From positions 9,750,001 to 9,814,000 of the forward strand of contig NZ_CP085173.1 of NCBI RefSeq assembly GCF_020616555.1: a DNA stretch of 64,000 nt. Direction: 5' to 3'. The notes below the pieces were generated by a model. The model made no database searches, had not been told where the DNA came from, and saw only the letters and a list, made by a program, of their open reading frames with translations. Origin of the DNA: Streptomyces longhuiensis. GTDB taxonomy: Bacteria > Actinomycetota > Actinomycetes > Streptomycetales > Streptomycetaceae. Shown in pieces: positions 8,384-17,079 of this stretch. The translations under genes were made by a program, and so were the position numbers. The stretch's first letter is position 1; each line of letters starts with the position of its first letter.

Positions 8384-9406
8384 GTGGCAACGCCCTCCTC
8401 GGATGGCCCCCAGGCACACAAGGGCGGTAACGGTGGTGGCGCAGATAGCCCTGCGCACGGCGACGAGGAGGGCCACGGCGGCGATGCCGGCCGTGCATCC
8501 CGGAAAGGTGCCGTAGAAGGTAGTTCGTCCACAGGCGCCGTGAAGCGCACGATGCGCGAGTTCAAAGAGGACAATCTCACGGACTGGGCAGCTGCCCTGA
8601 CCTACTACGGAGTCTTGGCGATCTTCCCTGCCCTGCTGGCTCTTGTATCCATTCTGGGCCTGCTGAGCCCTTCGACCATCGACTCGCTGATCAAGAATCT
8701 CTCCAGCATTGCACCCGGGTCCGTGCGCAACATCCTCACCACCATGCTGGAGCAGCTCAAGGGCGGCCAGGGCAAAGCCCTGATCGCGCTGATCTTCGGT
8801 GTCGTCCTGGCGCTGTGGTCGGCCTCCGGCTACGTCGCCGCCTTCATGCGCGCTTCCAATATCGTCTATGACATCGGTGAGGGCCGGCCGGTATGGAAGA
8901 CCCTGCCGGTCCGCTTCGCCATCACCGCGGCGGTGGTGGTCCTCCTGGCCCTGACCGCGGTCGGCGTCGTCTTCACCGGCAGCCTGGCCAAGAAGATGGG
9001 GTCGGTCCTGGGGCTCGGCGACACGGCGGTGACCGTGTGGAACATCGCCAAATGGCCCGTCATGCTCATCCTGGTCGTGCTGATCGTCATGCTGCTGTAC
9101 TGGGCCGCACCCAACGTCAAACGCCGAGTCCGGCGAGTGCTGCCCGGCGCAGCCCTGGCGGTAGTCATCTGGCTCATCGCCTGCGCGCTGTTCGCTCTCT
9201 ACGTCGCCAACCTCAGCAGCTACAACAAGACCTACGGCACGTTCGCCACCCCCATCGTCGCGCTGATCTGGCTGTGGCTCACGAACATCGCGATCTTGCT
9301 CGGGCTGGAGTTCAACGCCGAACTCGAACGCGGACGTGCCATCGAAGGCGGCCTCCCACCGGGTGACGAGCCGTACGCCGAGCCGCGCGACACCCGCAAG
9401 CTCTGA
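8384..9406 (+). CDS. YihY/virulence factor BrkB family membrane protein
   Basis: I place the start at the GTG at 8384, which has a GAAGGAG site 5 bases upstream; the frame is open further upstream but lacks coding character. The 340-residue protein has a charged Gly-rich N-terminus of about 50 residues, then six hydrophobic segments with the family's 'NLTDWAAALTYYGVLAIFPALL' entry motif and a conserved 'YGTFATPIVALIWLWLTNIAILLGLEFNAEL' end. The family's role is not settled; transporter or envelope functions are proposed. It is monocistronic. The 340 bp upstream (8045-8383) hold no recognisable gene. Confidence 0.9.
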   Translation: MATPSSDGPQAHKGGNGGGADSPAHGDEEGHGGDAGRASRKGAVEGSSSTGAVKRTMREFKEDNLTDWAAALTYYGVLAIFPALLALVSILGLLSPSTIDSLIKNLSSIAPGSVRNILTTMLEQLKGGQGKALIALIFGVVLALWSASGYVAAFMRASNIVYDIGEGRPVWKTLPVRFAITAAVVVLLALTAVGVVFTGSLAKKMGSVLGLGDTAVTVWNIAKWPVMLILVVLIVMLLYWAAPNVKRRVRRVLPGAALAVVIWLIACALFALYVANLSSYNKTYGTFATPIVALIWLWLTNIAILLGLEFNAELERGRAIEGGLPPGDEPYAEPRDTRKL

Positions 9407-9586
9407 TGACGACCGCACGTCAGCGCGCCCTCTCCCGGCAGAGACTTCGCCCGGCCGTCACTCTGAGCCTGTGAGCCAGCCTGAAGCGCCGCTGCCCTTG
9501 AACACCCTCGCCGATCCCTGTCCTAAGGGCTGTCCGCAAAGATCTTGGCTCCGAGTGCGGAGCGGCCTGCAGAGCTGGCGAGGTAT

Positions 9587-10138
9587 TCAGCCGGTGGTTC
9601 GTGAGGTGTCCGGGGACCGGGCGAAGTCGGCGAGCGTGTGGAAGTCGTTCTCCCGGAGGCCGATCCGCGGGTTGACGTGGTGGAGGAGCCCGGGCCCTTG
9701 GTGGTGGGCGGTCACGTAGGTCTGATCCAGCTCGCTTTGCTCGTCGTCCACCCAGGCGAAAGGACGGCCGCCTGCGTAGCCCACTAGCGGTCCGGTCTTC
9801 CAGTGGACTCCATCAGGGCGTTCTTGGAGCAGGACGTCGCCGAAGTCCACGAAGGGAAGTTCCGGAAGGCCGAGGACCGGTGCGATCCACCGGTTGGCGT
9901 CGTCCATCCATGTGGTGGCCCAGCACAGCTCGAAGCCGAGTCGGAGCAAGATTCGTCCGTGCTCCGGGTTGAGCCAGACTCGCAGGGGGCGTCGTCTGGA
10001 TGATAGGCCCCTGTCGTCCTGATGGGCGTTGTTCCGGGGGACTCGGAGTGTGGTGTAGCCGTCGGGACGCCTCTCCGGCTGGGCTGCATAGGGGTTGAGC
10101 GGCCCGTCCACGTCGAGGAACAGCAGAGGTCGGTTCAC
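9587..10138 (-). CDS. HAD-superfamily domain protein (183 aa)
   Basis: The N-terminus 'PLLFLDVDGPLNPY' is HAD motif I (nucleophile Asp at about residue 9, second Asp at 11). 'LCWATTWMDDANRW' fits motif II (Thr), and 'PFAWVDDEQSELD' supplies the acidic motif IV. A Lys for motif III is probably in 'VHWKTGPLV'. This short single-domain architecture matches the HAD proteins found as stand-alone genes in Streptomyces. It probably acts as a phosphatase or nucleotide-processing enzyme; the substrate is not evident. The ATG at 10138 is the only good start. It converges with no neighbour. Confidence 0.85.
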   Translation of the reverse strand: MNRPLLFLDVDGPLNPYAAQPERRPDGYTTLRVPRNNAHQDDRGLSSRRRPLRVWLNPEHGRILLRLGFELCWATTWMDDANRWIAPVLGLPELPFVDFGDVLLQERPDGVHWKTGPLVGYAGGRPFAWVDDEQSELDQTYVTAHHQGPGLLHHVNPRIGLRENDFHTLADFARSPDTSRTTG

Positions 10139-10217
10139 GGTTTCCCCCGGTTTTTGCTCACTGCGGACTGCCCCCGATCAGCCTAGCTGTGGGCATGCCT
10201 TAGGCGCTGCCCGGCAG

Positions 10218-10684
10218 GTGACGGCCGGGCAGCGGGAGGCGATGGACGACGGCCTGCGCTGCGTGGCAACGCTGGCCGCCAGGGACTGCGACGCGCACGC
10301 CGCGCGGGTGTGGCTCCCTCTCGGCCACAGCAACTGGGCCTCCTACTGCGGGGCGGAATTCGGCATCTCCCGCGCGTAGGCCTACAGGCTGCCCGACGTC
10401 GCCCGCGCCCTGCCGCGGTCCACGACGCGGTCACGGCGAGCACCGATCTGTCTCGCGCGCGAGACACCGGCCACGCCGCCGCGGTCGCGCTCGACTTCGG
10501 CCTGTCCCAGCGCGCCCTGATCGCCGTCTGCGCCCGCCGCGGCGACATCGCTCCGCTGATCACCCGCCGCCTCGCCACGCTCACCCACAACGGCCTGCAA
10601 CCCCTTGATGAGCCGGCCGTGCGCGCGGTGGTCCGACAGGCATCGACCCGATGTAGTCCCGGCAGTTCCCAGCACAGACACTGA
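10218..10684 (+). pseudogene. Broken helix-turn-helix plasmid/phage-type protein
   Basis: From a GTG at 10218 the frame reads 'VTAGQREAMDDGLRCVATLA' and 'WLPLGHSNWASYCGAEFGIS' and hits TAG at 10377, where the context 'ISR-A-stop-AYRL' suggests a CAG to TAG change. Coding then shifts frame within about 50 bases and continues as 'AVHDAVTASTDLSRARDTG', 'ALDFGLSQRALIAV', 'LITRRLATLTH' to a stop at 10684. One nonsense codon plus one frameshift make a functional product unlikely. The middle looks like a helix-turn-helix. Families of this kind accompany integrated plasmids, but I cannot name it. Confidence 0.55.
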
Positions 10685-11059
10685 CGGGGGCCGACCGCCG
10701 TGGCTCTGCGGGCATGCGAGAGGCCCCGGCCGGTCACTGCTGTCGCCGTTCAAGAACAACGCCCCTGCCGCCAACGGGACCTGTGGCTCTGGCCACGAGT
10801 TTCGCTCTACGCAGTTCAGGTCCTTCGCTGACCGTGCTGCGTCCAGGCGCTCTACGGCACGCGGGGGCTGTCGGAGACTCGTGAACATTCCGACTGGCTT
10901 CGTAGGTGAGAACGGAGAGTGAATGTCGACGGGGCCTGGCAGCGGTTCTTGATTGAGGCGCCCAGGCATGTTGATGAGGACTGGCAGCGCCCAGAGGGCT
11001 TGGCTCGAGAGAGTGTCGGCGCGGACGGACATAATGCGGCTGTGGACCTGTGACCGGAG

Positions 11060-11497
11060 TTGTTGCCCCCGCCCGTGAATCGGCAGCGGCTGGACGAGCT
11101 GTGCGCCGAGGTAGAGCGGATCGCTGACCTGCTGGAAGCCCGCCGGCAGGCAGCGGATGAGGCAATCACGGCCTTCAACGCGATGACCGGTCATGACTAC
11201 GAGGCCCTCGACTTCGCTGAGTACGAAGGAAGCAGGAGCCTGGAGGAGTTCGCGCGGGAGGCGGCCCGGCCGGCTCGCCCCGTGGTTGCGGACAGCACCC
11301 GGGACAAGCTGGGTGAGATCGTTCGCAGACTCTTGCTGGCCGACTCGGAGAGCGACTACTACCTGTGGCTCCTGGAAGCGAACGTGCCGCACCCCCGGGT
11401 GAGTGACCTGGTCTTCCACCTCTCAGACAACGTTCGGGGCGTGTCTGCGGAGCAGATTGTCGACGAGGCTCTGAAGTACCGACCGATCGCGCTCTGA
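11060..11497 (+). CDS. Hypothetical protein with N-terminal coiled coil (145 aa)
   Basis: Possible starts are TTG at 11060/11063 or GTG at 11075; CGGAG at 11054-11058 fits the GTG best. Residues 8-45 form a heptad-like helix ('RLDELCAEVERIADLLEARR'), followed by an acidic 'HDYEALDFAEYEGSRSLEEF' stretch and a helical C-terminus ending 'EQIVDEALKYRPIAL'. No catalytic motifs. Codon use is typical of the genome, so the gene looks real and intact. The function is unknown. It is next to an IS21 remnant. Confidence 0.75.
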   Translation: MLPPPVNRQRLDELCAEVERIADLLEARRQAADEAITAFNAMTGHDYEALDFAEYEGSRSLEEFAREAARPARPVVADSTRDKLGEIVRRLLLADSESDYYLWLLEANVPHPRVSDLVFHLSDNVRGVSAEQIVDEALKYRPIAL

Positions 11498-11518
11498 GTC
11501 CTGCGGGAAGTCAGCCGG

Positions 11519-11640
11519 CCTTGGCAGGGGGCTTCGGCCCGCGCCCGGGTGGTGGCCAGGCGGTAGGCGTCGGTGCCGGTCTCGATGATGGTGCCGTTGA
11601 AGGTCAGGCGGTCGACGATGGCCGCGCAGAGGCGGGCCTA
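11519..11640 (-). mobile_element. istB 3' fragment (IS21-type ATPase C-terminus)
   Basis: Minus-strand reading 'RLCAAIVDRLTFNGTIIETG' then 'TDAYRLATTRARAE' is the conserved C-terminus of IstB-like transposition ATPases. The matching central part lies 620 bp away at 12258-12450, in the same orientation, so one istB gene has been split by the DNA between them. Confidence 0.65.
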
Positions 11641-11827
11641 TATTTCCCACGTCCTTGACGACTGCGGATTCCCGCCCCGGATGATCAGCAGCACCCGTCT
11701 CGTCGACCTGGTGAACACCATGGACCCCAAGCTCGTCGCCGCCGCATTCGGCATGGACCCGCAAGCCACCCTCATCTACCTTGCTGATCACATTGACCCA
11801 GGACGCCTGCCCGACCAGCACCAGTAG
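11641..11827 (+). pseudogene. C-terminal fragment of a tyrosine recombinase
   Basis: Reads 'YISHVLDDCGFPPRMISSTR' and 'RLVDLVNTMDPKLVAAAFGM' then 'YLADHIDPGRLPDQHQ' to TAG at 11825. The 'DPKLVAAAFGM...YLADHID' end matches the corresponding position of the recombinase at the start of the window ('DPFRLAEVFGL...MRYAD'). The 5' part is missing; the join to the istB fragment is at about 11641. Confidence 0.45.
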
Positions 11828-11837
11828 AGGAACCTGC

Positions 11838-12209
11838 ATGCGGTACCTCATCCCCCCATTCGCTCTTTCTGCCCTCCAGCGCGGACGGCAGATCGAGCAG
11901 TTCCTCGGCAGGGTCGAACGCGACGGTCAACAAGGGCTTCGCTGGATCGCACTCAGCCCCGGCCCTTCCTGCGTGACGATCTATGTGAGTGACGTCGAAG
12001 ACGTTGGCACTGACAACTTCCTCGACATCACCGAGTTCCCGCCCCTGGACCCCGAGGAGGAGACGTGGGGACGGGAGATCGCGGTACTGTCCACCCCCGA
12101 GGACGCCTTGCACCTGGCCGAGCGTGACCTCGCCGCAGACCCCCAACGCTGGGTCAACCAGGGCATCGTCTGTGACGAGTATCAGGACTTCCGCAAGATG
12201 AACCCGTGA
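11838..12209 (+). CDS. Hypothetical protein with 'FALSALQRGRQIEQFLG' N-terminus (123 aa)
   Basis: ATG at 11838, 10 bases after the stop of the recombinase fragment, with a TAGAGGA site. The 123-residue acidic protein starts 'MRYLIPPFALSALQRGRQIE' and continues with alternating beta-like segments ('GLRWIALSPGPSCVTIYVSD') and an acidic helical end. A second sequence with the same N-terminal signature survives as a relic at 36840-36960. The compact alpha/beta make-up and the neighbourhood would suit an immunity-like or regulatory role, but there is no direct evidence. It lies inside the DNA that splits istB, so it came in with that segment. Confidence 0.7.
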   Translation: MRYLIPPFALSALQRGRQIEQFLGRVERDGQQGLRWIALSPGPSCVTIYVSDVEDVGTDNFLDITEFPPLDPEEETWGREIAVLSTPEDALHLAERDLAADPQRWVNQGIVCDEYQDFRKMNP

Positions 12210-12257
12210 TGTGTTGGCGCTGCCTGGCACGTGTTCGCCGACCATGTGCGCTTTAGC

Positions 12258-12450
12258 GAACGACTCGTTTGAGGCGATGGCGACGCTGTTCTTCTCCTCG
12301 CGCTCGGTCAACACCTGGAAGAGCAATTCGGCGCCGTGGCGGTCGAGCTCCATGTAGCCGAGCTCGTCGATGCAGAGAAGGTCGACACGGCCGTAGCGGG
12401 CGATCGTCTTGTTCAACTGGTTCTCGTCGGCCGCCTCGACCAGCTCGGTC
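12258..12450 (-). mobile_element. istB central fragment (IS21-type ATPase, Walker B region)
   Basis: Reads 'LVEAADENQLNKTIARYGRV', 'DLLCIDELGYMELDRHGAEL' (Walker B, DELGY) and 'LTEREEKNSVAIASNESF'. The Walker A region is absent. It stops at the point where the C-terminal fragment at 11519-11640 should follow; about 10 codons are lost between them. At its 5' side it is fused in frame to an IS256 fragment. Confidence 0.65.
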
Positions 12451-12605
12451 ACCTCGCGCTTGAGAGCCGGCTCCAGAAGCCGTTTCGTGAGTTGCTGCAG
12501 CAGACCTCCCTCACCGGTCAGTTGCAGGCTTTCAGCCTGAGTCCGGCCCGCCAACTCCTCGATCGGCTGGTCATCGACTGTTTTGGCCGACTGTGCCGCC
12601 ACCAC
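12451..12605 (-). mobile_element. IS256/Mutator-family transposase N-terminal fragment
   Basis: Minus-strand reading with 'LTGEGGLLQQLTKRLLEPAL', a hallmark of the start of actinobacterial IS256-family transposases. It runs straight into the istB fragment without a stop, which makes a chimeric reading frame of about 130 residues that is unlikely to be functional. Confidence 0.6.
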
Positions 12606-12740
12606 GCGCGCCTGCGGAGGCGGCCTTCGAGGATTCGCCGTCGCGGGTCTGGTTAGCTTGCTCCGAGCGCGATCGGACGATCATGCCCCCGGGTGCGCGC
12701 TGAACCGTCTGCCCGGCCTCTTTTTCTCAGGAGCGTTTTC

Positions 12741-13241
12741 ATGAGCACGACCGTCAAGTTCCAGGGCAACCCGGTGAGCCTCGCCGGTACCTTCCCCAAG
12801 CAAGGGGACGTCGCGCCCGAGTTCTCTCTGGTGGCCAAGGACCTGTCGGACGTCTCGCTGTCGTCCTTCACCGGCCGCAAGGTCCTGAACATCTTCCCCA
12901 GCGTCGACACGGGCGTCTGCGCCGCGTCCGTGCGCAAGTTCAACGAGGTGGCCTCGGGGCTCGACAACACCGCGGTGCTGTGCATCTCGGCCGACCTGCC
13001 GTTCGCGCAGGGCCGCTTCTGCGGGGCGGAGGGTCTGTCTGACGTCGTCACCCTGTCCACGCTGCGCGGCAGGGAATTCCTGAAGGCGTACGGCGTGGAG
13101 ATCACCGACGGCCCGCTGGCCGGTCTGGCGGCCCGCGCGGTCGTAGTCCTGGACGACAAGAACAAGGTCATCCACTCCGAGCTGGTGGGCGACATCGCCG
13201 AGGAGCCCGACTACGACGCCGCCGCGGCGCTCCTTAAGTAA
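12741..13241 (+). CDS. tpx: Thiol peroxidase (atypical 2-Cys peroxiredoxin)
   Basis: 166 residues from the ATG at 12741 (AGGAG site 7 bases upstream). It reduces peroxides using a peroxidatic Cys60 in '[19 protein letters not shown]' and a resolving Cys94 in 'RFCGAEGL', the spacing of E. coli Tpx (61 and 95). The preceding Thr57 completes the T-x-x-C active site, and the N-terminal '[20 protein letters not shown]' is typical of Tpx. It is cytoplasmic and would be reduced by thioredoxin. It stands alone as an intact gene in a run of IS debris. Confidence 0.96.
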   Translation: MSTTVKFQGNPVSLAGTFPKQGDVAPEFSLVAKDLSDVSLSSFTGRKVLNIFPSVDTGVCAASVRKFNEVASGLDNTAVLCISADLPFAQGRFCGAEGLSDVVTLSTLRGREFLKAYGVEITDGPLAGLAARAVVVLDDKNKVIHSELVGDIAEEPDYDAAAALLK

Positions 13242-13538
13242 CCCACCCCGTACTCACTGGAGCGTCGGCGCACCACCCACTCGGCCCCCAGCGGCGATCC
13301 CTCGCGCTCGGGGCCGGGGCCGGCACAGAATGCCGCCCCTGCCGCTGGGCGGCCCACCCATCGGGTCGGCGGCCGGTGCCTCCCGAACTTGTGAACACCG
13401 ACCTGCCCGGTATCTGGGTGCCTCCCGAACTCATCGACAACTGACTCCCGTTCTCGGCTCTGGCACAGATCTTGGGGGCGGTCACGGAGGGGGAGGGGTT
13501 CGATCTATTGCAGGGAGGGGAGGCGACCTGGGGGATCG

Positions 13539-13949
13539 TCAGCGTTCACGCATTCTGGTCCACCACCAGCACGTCGTCGCCCACTCGTTGTAGTTGGGCT
13601 CCGGCAAGGTGCGGCGCTCGAATTCCTCATCGATACGCGTGATCAATCGGCCCAAGTCCCGTTTGGCTCCGGGCGGAAGGTGCAGCATCGCCCACTCCAG
13701 GTCATCACGGGCATCTCCGACCCCGGGCGAATCAAACGGGGAGGCGTCCAGGTAGCGTCCGGGCTGCTTAAAGGCCCACTCGATACACGAGAGCGCCTTG
13801 GCGACCGCGTTGGGCCACGTCTGCTGGTCCTCGATCCGGCGGATCGCTGCACGAGTCCGCGCGGAGACGCCGGGGACCCTCAGAACCGGATCCTGCCATC
13901 GTGGCCGCCACCGCTCTGCGCGGACGGCCTTGGGACGCCTACGCGGCAT
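13539..13949 (-). CDS. Hypothetical protein, Trp-rich C-terminus (136 aa)
   Basis: ATG at 13949 follows the IS-derived region. A very basic start ('MPRRRPKAVRAERWRPRW') leads into a helical body with 'ALSCIEWAFKQPGRYLD', 'DLEWAMLHLPPGAKRDLGRL' and the end 'NEWATTCWWWTRMRER'. The pattern is regular and the codon use normal, so it appears to be a real, intact gene of unknown function. The preceding 300 bp (13242-13538) hold only a pair of short direct repeats (GTGCCTCCCGAACT at about 13376 and 13420) and no gene. Confidence 0.7.
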   Translation of the reverse strand: MPRRRPKAVRAERWRPRWQDPVLRVPGVSARTRAAIRRIEDQQTWPNAVAKALSCIEWAFKQPGRYLDASPFDSPGVGDARDDLEWAMLHLPPGAKRDLGRLITRIDEEFERRTLPEPNYNEWATTCWWWTRMRER

Positions 13950-14082
13950 CGCCCTTTCGGATCAACATGAGGCCATCCTGCCACGGCTGGGCACCTGCAT
14001 GCACTGGCTATATGTCGGCAAGCCGCAGCAGGGGTTGCTGCTATCCGGGTCTCGCGCAGCTCTTGGGGCTCGTCGCGAAGAG

Positions 14083-14285
14083 TTATTGGAGAAGGATCAT
14101 CTTGCGGAGTAGTCCGAATCCGGCGCGGCCGTAGAGCTGCCGCTTGATCCTCTTGATGCGGTTGACGGCGCCCTCGATGCTGCCGGAACTCCAGTCGAGA
14201 GTGAGCCCCGCTGTTACGGCGTCGAGGTCTCGGAGCAGGTGGAGTGCGAAGCCGGTCAGGCCAGGCCCACGTAGTGCGCCCCTGA
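14083..14285 (-). mobile_element. ISL3-family transposase C-terminal fragment
   Basis: Minus-strand reading 'LTLDWSSGSIEGAVNRIKRI' followed by 'KRQLYGRAGFGLLRKMILLQ' and TAA at 14083-14085. The 'SSGxxEGxxNRIKxIKRQLYGRAGF' motif, including the last catalytic Glu, is diagnostic of ISL3 transposases. The upstream part is missing or out of frame. Confidence 0.75.
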
Positions 14286-15091
14286 GGGAATGCAGCAGCC
14301 CTTACCCGTCGATGTCGTCGGTTGAGTCGCATCCGAGCCAACGGCATGTCGGGGAACCGGGCCGCCGAAGCCGGCTTCACTTTCCGGTCCGCTGTACTTG
14401 GGGGCGACTTGGATCAGTGCGTTCCGATCAGCACTGTGCGCTAACCGCCGGTCATCGGATCTGCCGTCCCGAGATGGCCCGGGCGATCACGATCCGCTGG
14501 TTTCGCTGGTGCCGTTTGCCGTATCCCGGCGAGCAACTCCCGTTCCTGGCACAGGGTCTTCCCCTGCTGTTCGAGCGTGGCGATCTCCGTTACGACGTTC
14601 TCGAGGTCTGAGGTGAGCTGGGAGGAGGCGGGGCCGGAGTGTCCGGCATGGCAGGGCCCTTCGGCAGGGCGTCGAGCGGAAGCTGGGGCGCCCACCAGCC
14701 ATGTGTCTGGGGCGTGACATGCCTCGGCGCAGTGGACGGTGCAACTTCTATGGCCTGCTCGAGTCTAGGTGGCTGATCATCGAGTGAACTCTCCTGCGCA
14801 GCTTGAGTGAACCCTCGACCATGCATGGAGACCTGCGATTTACCGAGTGCAGGGGCTGTCAGTGCTCGGTGATTCACTCGGAACACGGCTGCTGCCACAC
14901 GACTTCGGCTTCCTGGGGTGCGCAGTGCCAGGAGGCGAGCGGGTGCGCTTTCGTCAGCCGGTTGTGTAGGTCGGTCAGTTGCTGCGGTGTCTGGCCGCAC
15001 AGGTGCATGAGGAGGTCCAGGTCGGTGCTCCCGGCACCGTCCGTGGGGTGCTCCTATGTGTTTGGTCAAGGTCGTGGGTCAGGATGGCGGC
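14286..15091. other. Gene-poor stretch with unidentified relics
   Basis: About 800 bp without an intact gene. On the minus strand two short readings have coding character: a coiled-coil piece 'LENVVTEIATLEQQGKTLCQ' around 14510-14610, and a segment ending at about 14876 that reads 'LDLLMHLCGQTPQQLTDLHN' and 'WHCAPQEAEVVWQQ'. I do not recognise either. They are most likely the ends of decayed genes. Confidence 0.4.
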
Positions 15092-15235
15092 ATGACGACG
15101 TGGTTTTGCACCTATGACGAGGACGAGGGGCTGCATTTCGAGGCCGCTGACGAGGCCTGGGCGACGCGTCAGGTTGAGGTCCGGAGGCAGGACTCGCGAC
15201 CTGTGACAGCGGCATCTTTGGAAGAGGTGCTGTAG
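15092..15235 (+). CDS. Small hypothetical protein (47 aa)
   Basis: ATG at 15092 with AGGA 7 bases upstream; reads 'MTTWFCTYDEDEGLHFEAAD' and ends '...TAASLEEVL' at TAG 15233. It is acidic, with several aromatic residues and good actinomycete codon use. After the stop the frame stays open with plausible codons, so this may be a nonsense-truncated larger gene rather than a natural small protein. Confidence 0.4.
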   Translation: MTTWFCTYDEDEGLHFEAADEAWATRQVEVRRQDSRPVTAASLEEVL

Positions 15236-15407
15236 GCGGGGCGGCCTCCCGGGGGAGTGGGGTTTCGGTATCTGAGCCCGGATCTGCAACTGGTTGGCGA
15301 GGACGTGGTGGCCGCTCTCCACGGCGGCCGGCGCGCATCGCGTTGGCCGCGTCGGTCCGTGGGGTGGACGCGTGATTCTTCGAGGTGCTTACTGCCGATA
15401 CTGCACT

Positions 15408-16022
15408 TCACCGGTCCCGGATGTCCGGCAGGGTGGTATCTGCGGCGGCATAGAGGAACTCCAGTAGTTTTCCGTATGCCTCGATGTGTGCTCTGTCTAG
15501 GTCTGCCCTGTGCTGTGGCGTTTCTGTTTCGTTGTCGACCGCATGCAGCCAGTCGATGACTGCGGCGAAGTGGGGCACCAAGGAGCCTGTTGCCGCTTGC
15601 GCGGCGGTGCCCATCTCGCTGGGGCCTTCCATGAAAACGATGTGCTGAAGGCGATCGAGCTGGCGGTTCATGGTTCGTGCTTCGTTCCAGAGGCGGCGGG
15701 CGGCTTGGCGGCGCTCTTCGCGTTCCTCGGGAGGGTCGCTCGCTGCGATGCCTCCGAGTTTGAGGCTTGCCTCGCTCAGTGTTCCGTGTACCCGGTGACA
15801 GCTTTCAGCGAAGGCCAGGTAGGCGCTCTTGCGCGATTCGCGAAGAGCCCGAGTCCATTCAGCATCCAACTGCAGGCGGGCTTGCCTCAGCTGCGTCTCG
15901 GACTGGATCTCGGCCTGCTGCTCTGCCTTCCTTCCGGCGATCCAGGCAGATGCCGTGGCGCCGACTGCGCCGACCGCAGCGCCGATGACGCCACCGAGGA
16001 GTCCTGCAAGTCCTGCGTCCAT
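15408..16022 (-). CDS. Membrane-anchored helical protein (204 aa)
   Basis: An N-terminal glycine-zipper-like membrane segment ('AGLLGGVIGAAVGAVGATAS') is followed by a long amphipathic helical region with 'QAEIQSETQLRQARLQLDAE' and 'SRKSAYLAFAESCHRVHGTL', then four more helices to the end. The same plan (one membrane helix, then 'RRLDAYGEY/KSAYLAF/YADYLAA' type helix and bundle) is shared by 47015-47578 and the truncated 59623-60078, so there are three relatives in the window. No enzymatic motif. Its role is unknown; such one-helix anchored bundles could be signal or effector components. Confidence 0.8.
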   Translation of the reverse strand: MDAGLAGLLGGVIGAAVGAVGATASAWIAGRKAEQQAEIQSETQLRQARLQLDAEWTRALRESRKSAYLAFAESCHRVHGTLSEASLKLGGIAASDPPEEREERRQAARRLWNEARTMNRQLDRLQHIVFMEGPSEMGTAAQAATGSLVPHFAAVIDWLHAVDNETETPQHRADLDRAHIEAYGKLLEFLYAAADTTLPDIRDR

Positions 16023-16163
16023 GGCGTGATTGTGGTGGCCGAGCGGGGCGCGTTTCCAGAGGGGGCACGGTCATTGTGCCTGACCATGGGATGAGGAATG
16101 GCGCTGGACTTCGACCACGCCATGCGCATCATCGGCTTGTGCAGGCAGTGAGCTGATGCGCGG

Positions 16164-17028
16164 TCATCGGCGCGAGTGTGGCTGACGAGAACTGCTGGGC
16201 TTCTGGGAGAGCCCTGAGGCGGAGAGCGGTCTCAGGGGCTTTCCCTCGGTCGCAGGCAGGCCGCCGGTATATGTCGATGAGGAGCTGTACAGGGCGTATT
16301 CGAGCAGGTCGGGCGAGGCGTCGGATGGCCAGGGACCCGTTGCCGCTGCTAGGCCGGCGGCTGCCTGCATGAAGGAGAGGTAGACGGCGTTAGCGGTGCG
16401 GTGACCAGTTCCCATCCCGCCAGACCCAGTTGGCGATCGAGCCGTTGGGGTCGTGACCGGTCTCTCGGCCGACTGTCTGGGCCAGGGACCATAGACGCCG
16501 GGCCAGAACCCGGTCGAGGACGAGCGGCTGGGGGCCGGTTGATGACGGAACCGTCTTGCCGGCGAAGTACAGGAACTTGGTGTAGAACGACGGACCAAGC
16601 TCGAAAACGCGGCCTTGAAGCCCTGCGTATGCAGCTTTTGCATCGTGCTCGCTCAATGTGGCGACCGCACGGGCCAGTGCCGCATCCAGGTCCTCGGCGG
16701 TCAGGATCTTTTGCAGGGAGGCGGGGCCACTGCCGCCGGGGGAGCCGCGTTTGCCCTTCCCCCACACATAGGTGGCGACCAGAGCCTCTGTGAGGGCCTC
16801 ACGTCGCAGCGCGTCCGCAACGATCGATATCACCTGCGCCCGGCTGATCTCGGCGTCACCGGCGTGGGATGTCGAAGCCAGTGCCGCCGATGTTGCCGAG
16901 TTCGGTTGTGAGCGAAGCCGTGATCCTTCTTGGGGCGACAGGGCGAGACACCGAAGGGCGTGGAGCGGTACGTGGCGTAGTTCTGGCCGGTGTGAGCGTT
17001 GGCTGACCGGAGCCCCCCATGGAAGCAT
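16164..17028 (-). pseudogene. OGG-fold (8-oxoguanine DNA glycosylase-like) protein with a frameshift
   Basis: The main frame (17028 to 16390) carries 'YVWGKGKRGSPGGSGPASLQ', 'VFELGPSFYTKFLYFAGKTV' and 'LVLDRVLARRLWSLA', which is the helix-hairpin-helix core of the OGG-fold proteins that occur as stand-alone genes in Streptomyces. At 16390 it hits TAA in the string CGCTAACGCC, while the next frame continues the family end ('AVYLSFMQAAAGLAAATGPW', 'DASPDLLEYALYSS'). Removing one A restores 'HRYAVYLSF', so a single-base insertion is the likely cause. The frameshift could be a real mutation or a sequencing error. A catalytic Lys/Asp pair cannot be assigned from sight. Confidence 0.65.
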
Positions 17029-17079
17029 GGCGGCCTGGTCGTCGACGGTCGGCTCTATTACGGCCTGGCGCTCGTGATC

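Noticed and set aside
7883..9418. Minus-strand frame of 511 codons opposite the BrkB-like gene
   Set aside because: Asp/Gln/Arg-rich sequence typical of a shadow frame; the plus-strand protein has a full family pattern.
10382..11419. Minus-strand frame of 345 codons across 10.4-11.4 kb
   Set aside because: It runs opposite the frameshifted helix-turn-helix gene and the coiled-coil gene 11060-11497 and shows no domain.
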